Assembly: GCA_003451595.1 (NCBI GenBank)
Contig: DMDA01000011.1
Location: forward strand, 2,367 to 11,290
Direction of reading: 5' to 3'
Length of the DNA: 8,924 bases
From: Chloroflexota bacterium
GTDB taxonomy: Bacteria; Chloroflexota; Anaerolineae; Caldilineales; Caldilineaceae
Shown: in pieces, positions 1 to 8,924 of the stretch
How positions within the stretch are numbered: the stretch's first letter is position 1
Layout: every line of letters starts with the position of its first letter
Program-made: the position numbers and the translations under genes
The notes under the pieces: model-generated
Database searches by the model: none
What the model was told of the DNA's origin: nothing
The model's input: only the letters and a program-made list of their open reading frames with translations

Positions 1-902
1 CTTGTCCCTCCTTGCGCGACGGTGCAGTCGATGCCTGCTGGCGTGCTGCTCACTACACCGAAGCCATCCCCTTGCGCCGTAATCGTCAGCGCAAATTGTG
101 CAGGCGAGTTGCGGGCAAAATTGGCCGTACACGACTTGTTGATCAAGGCCAGCGTCACAGTCACCACCGGACTGACGCCGCTGCACGCGCCACCCCAACC
201 GACAAAAGTGGAGCCTGCCGCAGCAGTCGCCGTGAGGGTGACGATTGTGCCATCAAGGTACGGCTCCGTGCAGTCACCCGTTGCGCTGCCTGCCGTCAGC
301 GTACAGGCGACGCCGGGCGGCGCGCTGGTGACGACGCCTTCCCCGGCGCCAGCGCCGCTTACTATCAGCGTACGCAGCGCGGTGAACGTTGCCACAACAG
401 AGCGATTGGCCGTCATCGCCACCGTGCAGCCGGTCCCGGTCACACTGTCACAGCCGCTCCAGGCAGTGAATTGGGAGGAGGCTGCTGCGGTGGCAGTCAA
501 GGTGACCGGAGTTCCGTCGACGAAGACTTCGCTGCAATCTCCGGCAGGAGCGCCAGCGTTGAGCGTACAGGCGATGCCGGAAGGCGCGCTGTTCACCACA
601 CCAACACCGCTGCCGGCGCCGCCCACGCCGAGAGTGCGCAAAGCTTGAAAGGTTGCCGTCACGCTGCGATTGGCATTCAGTGTCACACTACACGCGCCAC
701 CATTCACACCATCGCAACCCGCCCAGCCCGTAAAGCGCGAATCGACATCTTCAGTCGCCGTCAGGGTGATGACTGCGCCGGCCACGAAGCTGGCGGTGCA
801 ATCGCCGCTGGCGACGCCACTTTCAATCAGACAATTGACGCCGCCCGGCGCACTGAGCACCTCACCTACGCCAGTGCCCAGACCAGCCACCCTGAGCTGC
901 TG
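1..902 (-). repeat. Tandem InlB-B-like repeats of about 88 residues with four cysteines each
   Basis: Residues 440-526 (902-642), 527-614 (641-378), 615-708 (377-96) and 709 onward (95-1) are successive copies. The shared layout is a G-rich strand ending GxVxSxPxGxxC, then GDC, then VTLTAT, then FxxW, then GC, then xANRSVxATF. The equivalent prolines are P458, P546, P634 and P727, giving spacings of 88, 88 and 93. Cysteines in copies 1 and 2 lie at 463/474/502/510 and 551/562/590/598, which is identical spacing; copy 3 has 639/650/679/697 with a longer last loop. This fits the divergent InlB B-repeat / bacterial repeat family. Copy 4 is cut by the window edge. Confidence 0.85.
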
Positions 903-2219
903 CACCGGCAACTGAAATTCATAGGCGCCCAAATCCACCGCACCTTGCACAATGCGCGGCTGACCAGCCAGATCGGTCGTCACGCCACCAGGCAGCGCAG
1001 CGTTGGCGCCAATGTTGAGCGCTGGCGATGTACTCTGCAGACGTAGATCGTCGTCAGCGGTGCCAGAGATATTGTCGACGCCGTCGGCATCAACAAAGCG
1101 CGGGTCAGCATCGATGATGCCAACGCCAGGCCAACCACCCTGCACCAGGCTGGTCGTGATCGTTGTGGTGGCGGTGAGATCATCGGAGACCTGCGCCTGC
1201 AGAGGCGCTGTGTTGCCCCATAGAATGACATTGATCAGCGTCGGTTGGCTGCCGAGGTTGTACAGTCCACCGCCGCGAATCAATGCGCCATTGGCATATA
1301 GGGTGGCATTCACCAGGCGCAAGTTGCTGGCGTTCTGGTTGAGAATGGCGCCACCGACATTGGTCGCCTGATTGCCGCTGAAAACAGCATTGACCACTGT
1401 TGGTGCGCTGCCGTCGTTGTAGAGTGCACCGCCGAAGGGTGCAGTGTTGCGCCCCAGAAAGACGTTGGTCAGCGATGGTGAGCTGTTGCGGCTGTGCAGT
1501 GCACCGCCGCCCACGTCCACAGCGCGGTTGCCGATCAATACCAGCCCGCGCAAAGTGAGATCACTCCCGGCGTCCGCAAAGATGGCGCCGCCGCTCCGCG
1601 CCAGGTTGCCCATCAAGCTGACGTTATCCAGAACCGCGTCGGCGTTGACGCTGCGCAGCCCGCCGCCGATGTTGTCCGGCTCGGTCGGGGCGTCCGCCTG
1701 CCCGCCCGTAACCGTGACGCCGTCGAGTCGCGCCGTGGCGTCAACCCCGCTGGCCGTGACGACGTGGTAGCTGTTGGCGCCGACAATGCCGGTGGCGTTC
1801 GTCACCACCCCGCGTGCATCGACGGCATCGTTGTTGTCAATATCGCCGCTCAGCACCGTGACAAACAGAGCGGGCGCACGTTCCGTGAAAAATCCTGTCG
1901 CCGTCACAGGGAAGCCGCCATAGATGGTCACGCCCGTCTTGAGCGCAAAGGCGTCGTTGCGCACTAGCCCTGGCTTATGGACGCCGGCTTGAACCCAGAC
2001 CTGATCGCCGCTGACGGCTGCACTCAGCGCCTGCTGCAATGTACAGGCATTGGCCCAACTGCTGCAGTCGCCGACGCCGACCGCGATAGGGGCGGCAAAG
2101 CGCACGCTGCCGGCGGCGACGGCGTGCTGCCCCTCCAGGTGCAACAAAGCAGTAGCAAAGATGGCGCTCAGCCCGAGCAGCCACAACCACAAAACCAGTT
2201 TCAGTAGTTCACGCTTCAT
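1..2219 (-). CDS. Secreted beta-helix (choice-of-anchor Q-like) protein with InlB-B-like Cys repeats, 3' end outside window
   Basis: I translated this frame by hand from ATG at 2219-2217; it stays open for 739 codons to the left edge, so the C-terminus is missing. Residues 1-36 form a signal peptide: KRE, a hydrophobic core (residues 5-28, rich in L and W), then an AxA-type cleavage site at 33-36 (AVAA). Residues about 48-110 resemble the entry of choice-of-anchor Q proteins (DCSSWANA near 50, YGGF near 100, LSGDIDNND near 124). Residues 185-339 are GG-rich beta-helix rungs. Residues 372-435 (DPRFVDADG to DLGAYEF) are the typical closing segment of this style. From 440 on come InlB-B-like repeats. 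The protein is probably exported and surface-displayed; adhesion or matrix binding is a guess. The start is preceded only by a purine-rich GAGAGAAG. Confidence is high for the gene and moderate for the family name. Confidence 0.9.
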   Translation of the reverse strand, partial: MKRELLKLVLWLWLLGLSAIFATALLHLEGQHAVAAGSVRFAAPIAVGVGDCSSWANACTLQQALSAAVSGDQVWVQAGVHKPGLVRNDAFALKTGVTIYGGFPVTATGFFTERAPALFVTVLSGDIDNNDAVDARGVVTNATGIVGANSYHVVTASGVDATARLDGVTVTGGQADAPTEPDNIGGGLRSVNADAVLDNVSLMGNLARSGGAIFADAGSDLTLRGLVLIGNRAVDVGGGALHSRNSSPSLTNVFLGRNTAPFGGALYNDGSAPTVVNAVFSGNQATNVGGAILNQNASNLRLVNATLYANGALIRGGGLYNLGSQPTLINVILWGNTAPLQAQVSDDLTATTTITTSLVQGGWPGVGIIDADPRFVDADGVDNISGTADDDLRLQSTSPALNIGANAALPGGVTTDLAGQPRIVQGAVDLGAYEFQLPVQQLRVAGLGTGVGEVLSAPGGVNCLIESGVASGDCTASFVAGAVITLTATEDVDSRFTGWAGCDGVNGGACSVTLNANRSVTATFQALRTLGVGGAGSGVGVVNSAPSGIACTLNAGAPAGDCSEVFVDGTPVTLTATAAASSQFTAWSGCDSVTGTGCTVAMTANRSVVATFTALRTLIVSGAGAGEGVVTSAPPGVACTLTAGSATGDCTEPYLDGTIVTLTATAAAGSTFVGWGGACSGVSPVVTVTLALINKSCTANFARNSPAQFALTITAQGDGFGVVSSTPAGIDCTVAQGGT
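1203..1667 (-). repeat. Right-handed beta-helix rungs in the secreted protein
   Basis: Residues 185-339 of the secreted protein hold about six degenerate rungs of 24-28 residues. Each begins with GG or GGG plus a small or hydrophobic residue (near residues 186, 210, 238, 263, 289 and 316). Most then run to an N-V/A-x-L/F-x-x-N-x-A strand-turn. This is the usual pattern of parallel beta-helix surface proteins. The rungs are protein-level repeats; the DNA copies have diverged. Confidence 0.8.
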
Positions 2220-2299
2220 CTTCTCTCGCGTCCGGTATTGAAACATCAGAACGCTGCCACCAGGCAGGATACCTGGCGACAGGGAACCGGGAGAACTGC
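2220..2299 (-). other. 80-base intergenic spacer before the secreted-protein gene
   Basis: This is the only non-coding stretch of note. It separates the TGA of the kinase-like gene (2302-2300) from the ATG of the secreted protein. It contains the hairpin at 2256-2280 and a purine-rich run (GAGAGAAG) next to the start codon. A TATCCT that could serve as a weak -10 lies inside the hairpin loop and stem, with no convincing -35. The wider gap than in the upstream cluster suggests the secreted protein may have its own promoter, but the sequence does not prove it. Confidence 0.4.
2256..2280 (-). terminator. Hairpin, possible weak terminator or attenuator
   Basis: On the minus strand GTCGCCAGG pairs with CCTGGTGGC: nine base pairs including two G-U, with a seven-base loop TATCCTG. 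It lies 20 bases after the stop of the kinase-like gene, where an operon terminator would sit. No uridine tract follows (the next bases are AGCGTTCTGATG), so it is not a canonical Rho-independent terminator. It could be an RNA-stability element or partial terminator. Confidence 0.3.
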
Positions 2300-3253
2300 T
2301 CAACGCCGAATCCTGCCCGGCAGCACATACGGATAGGTGCGTCCCGTCCAGCGGTGCAAGCGGCGGTCAAGCCGCCGCGCCGCTAGATAGAAACGCCAGA
2401 TAAAGGCGTCCTCGCGATAGTAGGCGTCGATCTCCTGTCGTTGCAGCGTTGCTATGTTCAACTCCGCCGCTTCCTGGTCAAAGAAACGATTGGCGCACTC
2501 GATCCAGAGCGGGATCAGATCGATGCGCCCCTCTTTATAGAGGTTAGCGATCAGGTCGATGACGACGCGGCGCAGATCATAGTAACGATCGAGCACATCC
2601 TGCAAGAAGAAGCGCCGCAACACCCAACGCAAGTATGATGGTGCACTGCGCAAGAAAAGCTCGGCATCCAACAACTCCACACTCTGCTGGCGGATCAACG
2701 GGGTCGTGAGATCGAAGTAACGCAACACAGGCTGGCCGTCCTCAGTCCAGGCTGTCGCCGCCCAGTTAGAAATCTGGCCATCGATGCCCAATGCCCACGT
2801 TCCTGCGTGGCGTCGATTGAAGTGAGCCACCTTCACCAACTCGCGCAACACGCCGTACAGCAGCCGCTCCGCATCGTCCCTGCGCGCCGCACGCACAATC
2901 TGATTGCCGATGACCTCTGGCGGCAGCCGTCGTTGCACAAGATACAGCACGTAGTAAGGACCGCAGCGCTGCCGCAGTCGCACCAACTGACCTGGCGCCA
3001 GCTTAATCCCAGCGCCCGTCATGTGGGTGGTGTACAGGTCAAAAGCGCGGGAATATGCCGCTATTTCCTCTTCGCTCAGGAACATCGGCATCCGTTTGCA
3101 AGCCAGGTCATCATCACCGATGGCCAGCGCGGTGCTGATCTCACCATAGCCGAGAATGTGCGGCGGCACGGCGCTGCGCTCCGGGTGAACCGGATCAAGC
3201 CCGGCCTCGAACGCTTCGAGGCGTTCCAAATCAACTGCAAGCATCTCGTTCAT
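2300..3253 (-). CDS. Uncharacterised kinase-fold-like protein, probably DUF6206-like
   Basis: The protein is 317 residues and no function is established. The start is taken at ATG 3253-3251, 23 bases after the aminotransferase stop. A longer in-frame start at 3460 would add 69 low-complexity residues that overlap the aminotransferase. A second ATG at 3244 is possible, and neither has a clear Shine-Dalgarno site. Motifs look like a protein-kinase/aminoglycoside-kinase fold: ILGYGEISTAL (33-43) as a nucleotide loop, ACKRMP (51-56) with Lys53 as the ATP-binding lysine, GIDGQISNW (156-164) with Asp158 and Asn163 as catalytic-loop residues, and YFDLTTP (179-185) with Asp181 as the metal-binding Asp. 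The C-terminal third is helical and rich in R and aromatic residues (YYDLRR, FIWRFYLAARR). There is no signal peptide or membrane segment. The DUF6206 assignment is from memory of the LGYGEIST pattern; the kinase fold is inference. It is last in the four-gene cluster. Confidence 0.82.
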   Translation of the reverse strand: MNEMLAVDLERLEAFEAGLDPVHPERSAVPPHILGYGEISTALAIGDDDLACKRMPMFLSEEEIAAYSRAFDLYTTHMTGAGIKLAPGQLVRLRQRCGPYYVLYLVQRRLPPEVIGNQIVRAARRDDAERLLYGVLRELVKVAHFNRRHAGTWALGIDGQISNWAATAWTEDGQPVLRYFDLTTPLIRQQSVELLDAELFLRSAPSYLRWVLRRFFLQDVLDRYYDLRRVVIDLIANLYKEGRIDLIPLWIECANRFFDQEAAELNIATLQRQEIDAYYREDAFIWRFYLAARRLDRRLHRWTGRTYPYVLPGRIRR

Positions 3254-3276
3254 CGGCAGAAGCGTGTAAAGTAGTA

Positions 3277-4521
3277 TTACGTGGTGCGCAACATCACCGT
3301 CACCTGCGTCAGGGCGGCGTCGACGCGCTGCAACAGCTCTTCCACCAGCGGCGGCTCGATGATCAGCGGTGGCAAAAACTGCGCAACGCGCGTGTCGTTC
3401 GCCGCATAGATGGCGAGAAAGCCGTTGTCGTAAGCCGCCTTCGTAAAAAGCGGGCCGCACGCAGGATGCACCATCTCGATGCCCATCATCAACCCCAGCT
3501 GGCGCAGACCCACGAACACCCCGGCATGGCGACGCTGCAAGCTGGCGAAACCTTCGGTGAACAGCCGCGCCAGCGCCTGCACGTGCGCCAGGAATGCCGG
3601 GTCGGCGCTGATCTCCAGCACCTTCAGCGCCACTGGGCAGCCGACCTCGGCGCCGCCAAAGGTCGAGATGTGGATGAACGGGTCAGCATGAAAGACGCTT
3701 TCCAGGTCACGGCGCAGCAGCGTCGCCGCCATCGGGTAGAGGCCGCCGGAGAGACCCTTGCCAAGCAGCAGGATGTCGGGCGTCACCTCGAAATGCTCAT
3801 ACGCCCACAGACGCCCGGTGCGCCCCAACCCGGCCTGGATTTCATCGAGAATCAACAGCGCGCCGCACCCATCGCAGAGGCGCCGCACCTGCGCCAGATA
3901 CTCCGGCGCAGGGATCGGCATGCCCAGCGTGGCCGGAATCGTCTCCAGGATCACAGCTGCAGTCTCTTCGTCGAGGGCAGCCGCCAGCGCGTCGATGTCG
4001 TTATAGGCGACCTGGACGAACCCTGGCGCGCGTGCACCAAAGGGCGCAAAGTACTTCTCGTCGCCGGTGAAGAGTGCAAAACCGGTGTGCCCGTGATAGC
4101 CGCCACTGGCTGAGATGATCTTGTGACGCCGTGTGAAGCCGCGCGCCACCTTGATCGCCAGGTCGGTCGCTTCGCCGCCGCCTACGGCAAAGACGGTGTA
4201 CGGCAACCCTGGCGCCAGCTCTGCCAGTCGCGCCGCCAGGCGGGCGCGCGGCGCGCTGAGGAGATGATGGTTGCCGATGTCAAGCGTCTGCACGCTCTCC
4301 ACTAGCGCCTGCACAACCTCAAGGTGGCGATGCCCCAGGTTGAAGACGCCGCCGTTGCAGTGGCAGTTAATCAGCCGTGTGGCGCCATCCATATCCCAGA
4401 TGTATGGTCCTTCACGGCGCCCCATCACAAACTCGATGCCGGCTCGGCGAAAGAACTCCGCCTTGCCAGAGGAGACGTGGTGCGCAAACAGGTCAATGAT
4501 CGCAGCTTTTTCCGTCGACAT
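3277..4521 (-). CDS. Class III PLP-dependent aminotransferase
   Basis: The protein is 414 residues, normal for the family (ornithine/acetylornithine/GABA aminotransferase type), and acts in the cytoplasm. It should move an amino group between an amine donor and an oxo acceptor using pyridoxal phosphate. Visible family marks are NLGHRH (61-66), GGGEATD (114-120, where GSE is usual in the phosphate-binding turn), GGYHGHTG (140-147), ETIP (193-196), the signature LILDEIQAGLGRTG (223-236) with Asp226, LGKGLSGG (253-260) with PLP lysine Lys255, and STFGG (286-290). Substrate cannot be told from motifs; INCHCNGGVF (51-60) replaces the commoner D-x-x-x-G-x-G segment. The start ATG 4521-4519 follows GGGGGAG by four bases and lies 16 bases after the peptidase stop. 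An upstream in-frame start at 4599 would add 26 R-rich residues inside the peptidase gene. Confidence 0.93.
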   Translation of the reverse strand: MSTEKAAIIDLFAHHVSSGKAEFFRRAGIEFVMGRREGPYIWDMDGATRLINCHCNGGVFNLGHRHLEVVQALVESVQTLDIGNHHLLSAPRARLAARLAELAPGLPYTVFAVGGGEATDLAIKVARGFTRRHKIISASGGYHGHTGFALFTGDEKYFAPFGARAPGFVQVAYNDIDALAAALDEETAAVILETIPATLGMPIPAPEYLAQVRRLCDGCGALLILDEIQAGLGRTGRLWAYEHFEVTPDILLLGKGLSGGLYPMAATLLRRDLESVFHADPFIHISTFGGAEVGCPVALKVLEISADPAFLAHVQALARLFTEGFASLQRRHAGVFVGLRQLGLMMGIEMVHPACGPLFTKAAYDNGFLAIYAANDTRVAQFLPPLIIEPPLVEELLQRVDAALTQVTVMLRTT

Positions 4522-4525
4522 GGCG

Positions 4526-4532
4526 CTCCCCC
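4526..4532 (-). promoter_or_regulatory. Ribosome binding site of the aminotransferase
   Basis: GGGGGAG is followed by four bases (CGCC) and ATG at 4521-4519. It sits between the peptidase stop (TAG at 4540-4538) and the aminotransferase start, and decides for the 414-residue form over the longer reading from 4599. Confidence 0.7.
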
Positions 4533-4537
4533 GATGA

Positions 4538-5884
4538 CTAGACAAGCGCTGCGGTCGGCACACCCGCCGCACGGTTGAAACTCGCCCACGCGCGTGCATG
4601 CCAGAACGATTGGCGTTGGCTGGGCGGCGCTGCCGCCATGCGCGTCAACCAGCGTTCCTCGGCGGCGAGCGCGCGGCTGAAGCCTTCAGCTACGATGCGA
4701 CGTCGCTCTTTCAGCGGCGCGTCGCACGCTGCCAGCGCCTCTTCCAGCAACTCCTGCTCCAGCAACGCCCGCTCCTCCTGGAGGATCGTGATGCGCTGTG
4801 GATAGTCGCGCAAGAGCGAGCGATGCAATCGTTCGTGCCGCCAGAAGAGCGTATGCGGATCGTAGACGCCGGTGGGCGCAGGCCCGACAGCCTCTGGCAG
4901 CGGTGTGTCGAGCCACAGCGGCTTGAAGATGCTCGTACACGGCGCCGCTGTACCGGTGACAAAGAGCAACGGCCGCGCCGGATGAAGATATGCAACCAGC
5001 GATCCGGTCGTCTGGCTGCGGCGCACCGGGCCATATCCGGCGTGCATGCAAACAGTGGCGCCGGTCAGCCCGCGTGCGGGTGACCAGCCCGGTGCGTCAG
5101 CGGCGGTGTGCAGGCGCAGCGCCGCAAACATCGAGGTCGGCGTAGCGCGCCCGCTGCTGGTCTGCAAGGCAGCCAGCGTGGCGGCGCAACGTTTGCGCGC
5201 ATCGCTGAGACGCGTGTAGAGAAAATCGGAGTATGCCTCCGCAAAATCAAACTCCGCCGCCGACTTGCACCAGCCCTGCTCAATGGCGTGCGTCACCAGG
5301 TCGGGCGACGCCATATCCCACTGCTTGCTCAGCGTGATGGCGTTGGAGATGGAGTAACTCCCCTGCACACGACGCGCTGCCCAGTGTTTGTCAACTGTCT
5401 CCAACACCCAGGCGTCGTCCGGATCGGCGATCAGAAAGCTGTTCTGATAGTAGAGTGGGTGGGCGAAACCACAGTTGCCGCCCTGCCCGTACCGCTCAAG
5501 CAACGCAGTGATAACCTCGACCGCAGCGCGCGCCGTCGCTGCGCGCTCCAGCGCCAGCCGCAGCAAGTCCATGCCAAGCAGTCGCGCCTCTTTCTCCGCC
5601 GGCTGGCGGGTAAAGAGCGCCTCGTTGCCGATCACGACGCCATGCTCGTTGACGCCCATCTCGGCGCCCCACATCCAAAAGGGCTTTGCCAGCGCCACCG
5701 CGTAGGTGTGGGGCGCCTGCTCGATTTCGATGTAGGTGCAGCGCACACGGCTGCCCGGCGGATGGTCGGCGGCAGGCGCCAAGAGCACATGATGCGCCTC
5801 GTTGGGGTCACGATCTGAATTTTTCGCAAAGAGTGCAACAGCGTCCGCTGTCGCCGTGCGCGTCATCACGAGTGTGTCGCACAT
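4538..5884 (-). CDS. Family C69 (secernin/dipeptidase-like) N-terminal-nucleophile hydrolase
   Basis: The protein is 448 residues, slightly longer than typical secernins. It begins MCDTLV, so Cys2 becomes the N-terminal nucleophile once Met is removed; this is the C69 arrangement and makes ATG 5884-5882 the only sensible start. Further family marks are FAKNSDRDPNE (19-29), WGAEMGVNEHGVVIGNEA (72-89), the GNCGF segment, NSFLIADPDDAWVLET and SISNAITL. Family members cleave dipeptides or other amide bonds in the cytoplasm; no signal peptide is present. The true substrate may be a small amide rather than a peptide, given its place between a sugar-activating enzyme and an aminotransferase (inference). 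It starts six bases after the kinase/nucleotidyltransferase stop. The C-terminal 100 residues are rich in E, R, A and L and less conserved in appearance. Confidence 0.92.
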   Translation of the reverse strand: MCDTLVMTRTATADAVALFAKNSDRDPNEAHHVLLAPAADHPPGSRVRCTYIEIEQAPHTYAVALAKPFWMWGAEMGVNEHGVVIGNEALFTRQPAEKEARLLGMDLLRLALERAATARAAVEVITALLERYGQGGNCGFAHPLYYQNSFLIADPDDAWVLETVDKHWAARRVQGSYSISNAITLSKQWDMASPDLVTHAIEQGWCKSAAEFDFAEAYSDFLYTRLSDARKRCAATLAALQTSSGRATPTSMFAALRLHTAADAPGWSPARGLTGATVCMHAGYGPVRRSQTTGSLVAYLHPARPLLFVTGTAAPCTSIFKPLWLDTPLPEAVGPAPTGVYDPHTLFWRHERLHRSLLRDYPQRITILQEERALLEQELLEEALAACDAPLKERRRIVAEGFSRALAAEERWLTRMAAAPPSQRQSFWHARAWASFNRAAGVPTAALV

Positions 5885-5890
5885 GATGGT

Positions 5891-8924
<3,034 letters not shown>

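Noticed and set aside
12..1046. 344-codon plus-strand open frame, and the overlapping frame at 22-648
   Set aside because: Both lie antisense to the secreted-protein frame. Their composition (R, A, H, T or P, A, V runs) mirrors the repeats and shows no domain; G+C-rich genes often leave open antisense frames.
3254..3460. Upstream extension of the kinase-like orphan to a start at 3460
   Set aside because: The extra 69 residues are R/A/H-rich, overlap the aminotransferase 3' end by more than 180 bases and look like a shadow. ATG 3253 fits the gap between genes.
4522..4599. Upstream extension of the aminotransferase to a start at 4599
   Set aside because: It overlaps the peptidase gene and adds an R-rich tail unlike the family. 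ATG 4521 has a GGGGGAG site.
5108..5818. 236-codon plus-strand open frame
   Set aside because: It is antisense to the C69 hydrolase, whose motifs and Cys2 start are clear. The product is R/Q-rich without recognisable motifs.

Overview
The window is G+C-rich, and every gene I can support lies on the minus strand. Tight packing, GGGGG-type Shine-Dalgarno sites, an exported protein of the 'choice-of-anchor Q' beta-helix style and a secernin-like peptidase together suggest a Chloroflexota (green non-sulfur) bacterium. That placement is inference from protein style only; no ribosomal or other marker gene is present.

Layout in the direction of transcription, from high to low coordinates. (1) 8924-5891 is the 3' part, about 1010 visible residues, of a very large gene that enters across the right edge. 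It joins a GHMP-type sugar kinase domain to a UDP-glucose pyrophosphorylase-like nucleotidyltransferase domain. (2) 5884-4538 is a family C69 (secernin/dipeptidase-like) N-terminal-nucleophile hydrolase with Cys2. (3) 4521-3277 is a class III PLP-dependent aminotransferase. (4) 3253-2300 is an uncharacterised 317-residue protein, probably DUF6206-like, with the residue pattern of a protein-kinase/aminoglycoside-kinase fold. Gaps between these four genes are 6, 16 and 23 bases, and the ribosome binding site of gene 2 overlaps the stop of gene 1, so they look like one operon. (5) After an 80-base spacer holding a hairpin, 2219-1 is a secreted protein of at least 739 residues that runs off the left edge. 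It has a signal peptide, a right-handed beta-helix of GG-rich rungs, a choice-of-anchor-Q-like closing segment, and then about 88-residue InlB-B-like repeats, each with four regularly spaced cysteines. Because no stop lies in the window, a caller needing both ends of a gene would miss it.

Working together: the fused enzyme could take a free sugar to sugar-1-phosphate and then to a nucleotide sugar. The aminotransferase, amidohydrolase-type enzyme and kinase-like protein could act on the same or a connected small molecule. No characterised pathway with this gene set is known to me, so the four-gene cluster is the best candidate here for an undescribed system. The surface protein may be an independent unit.
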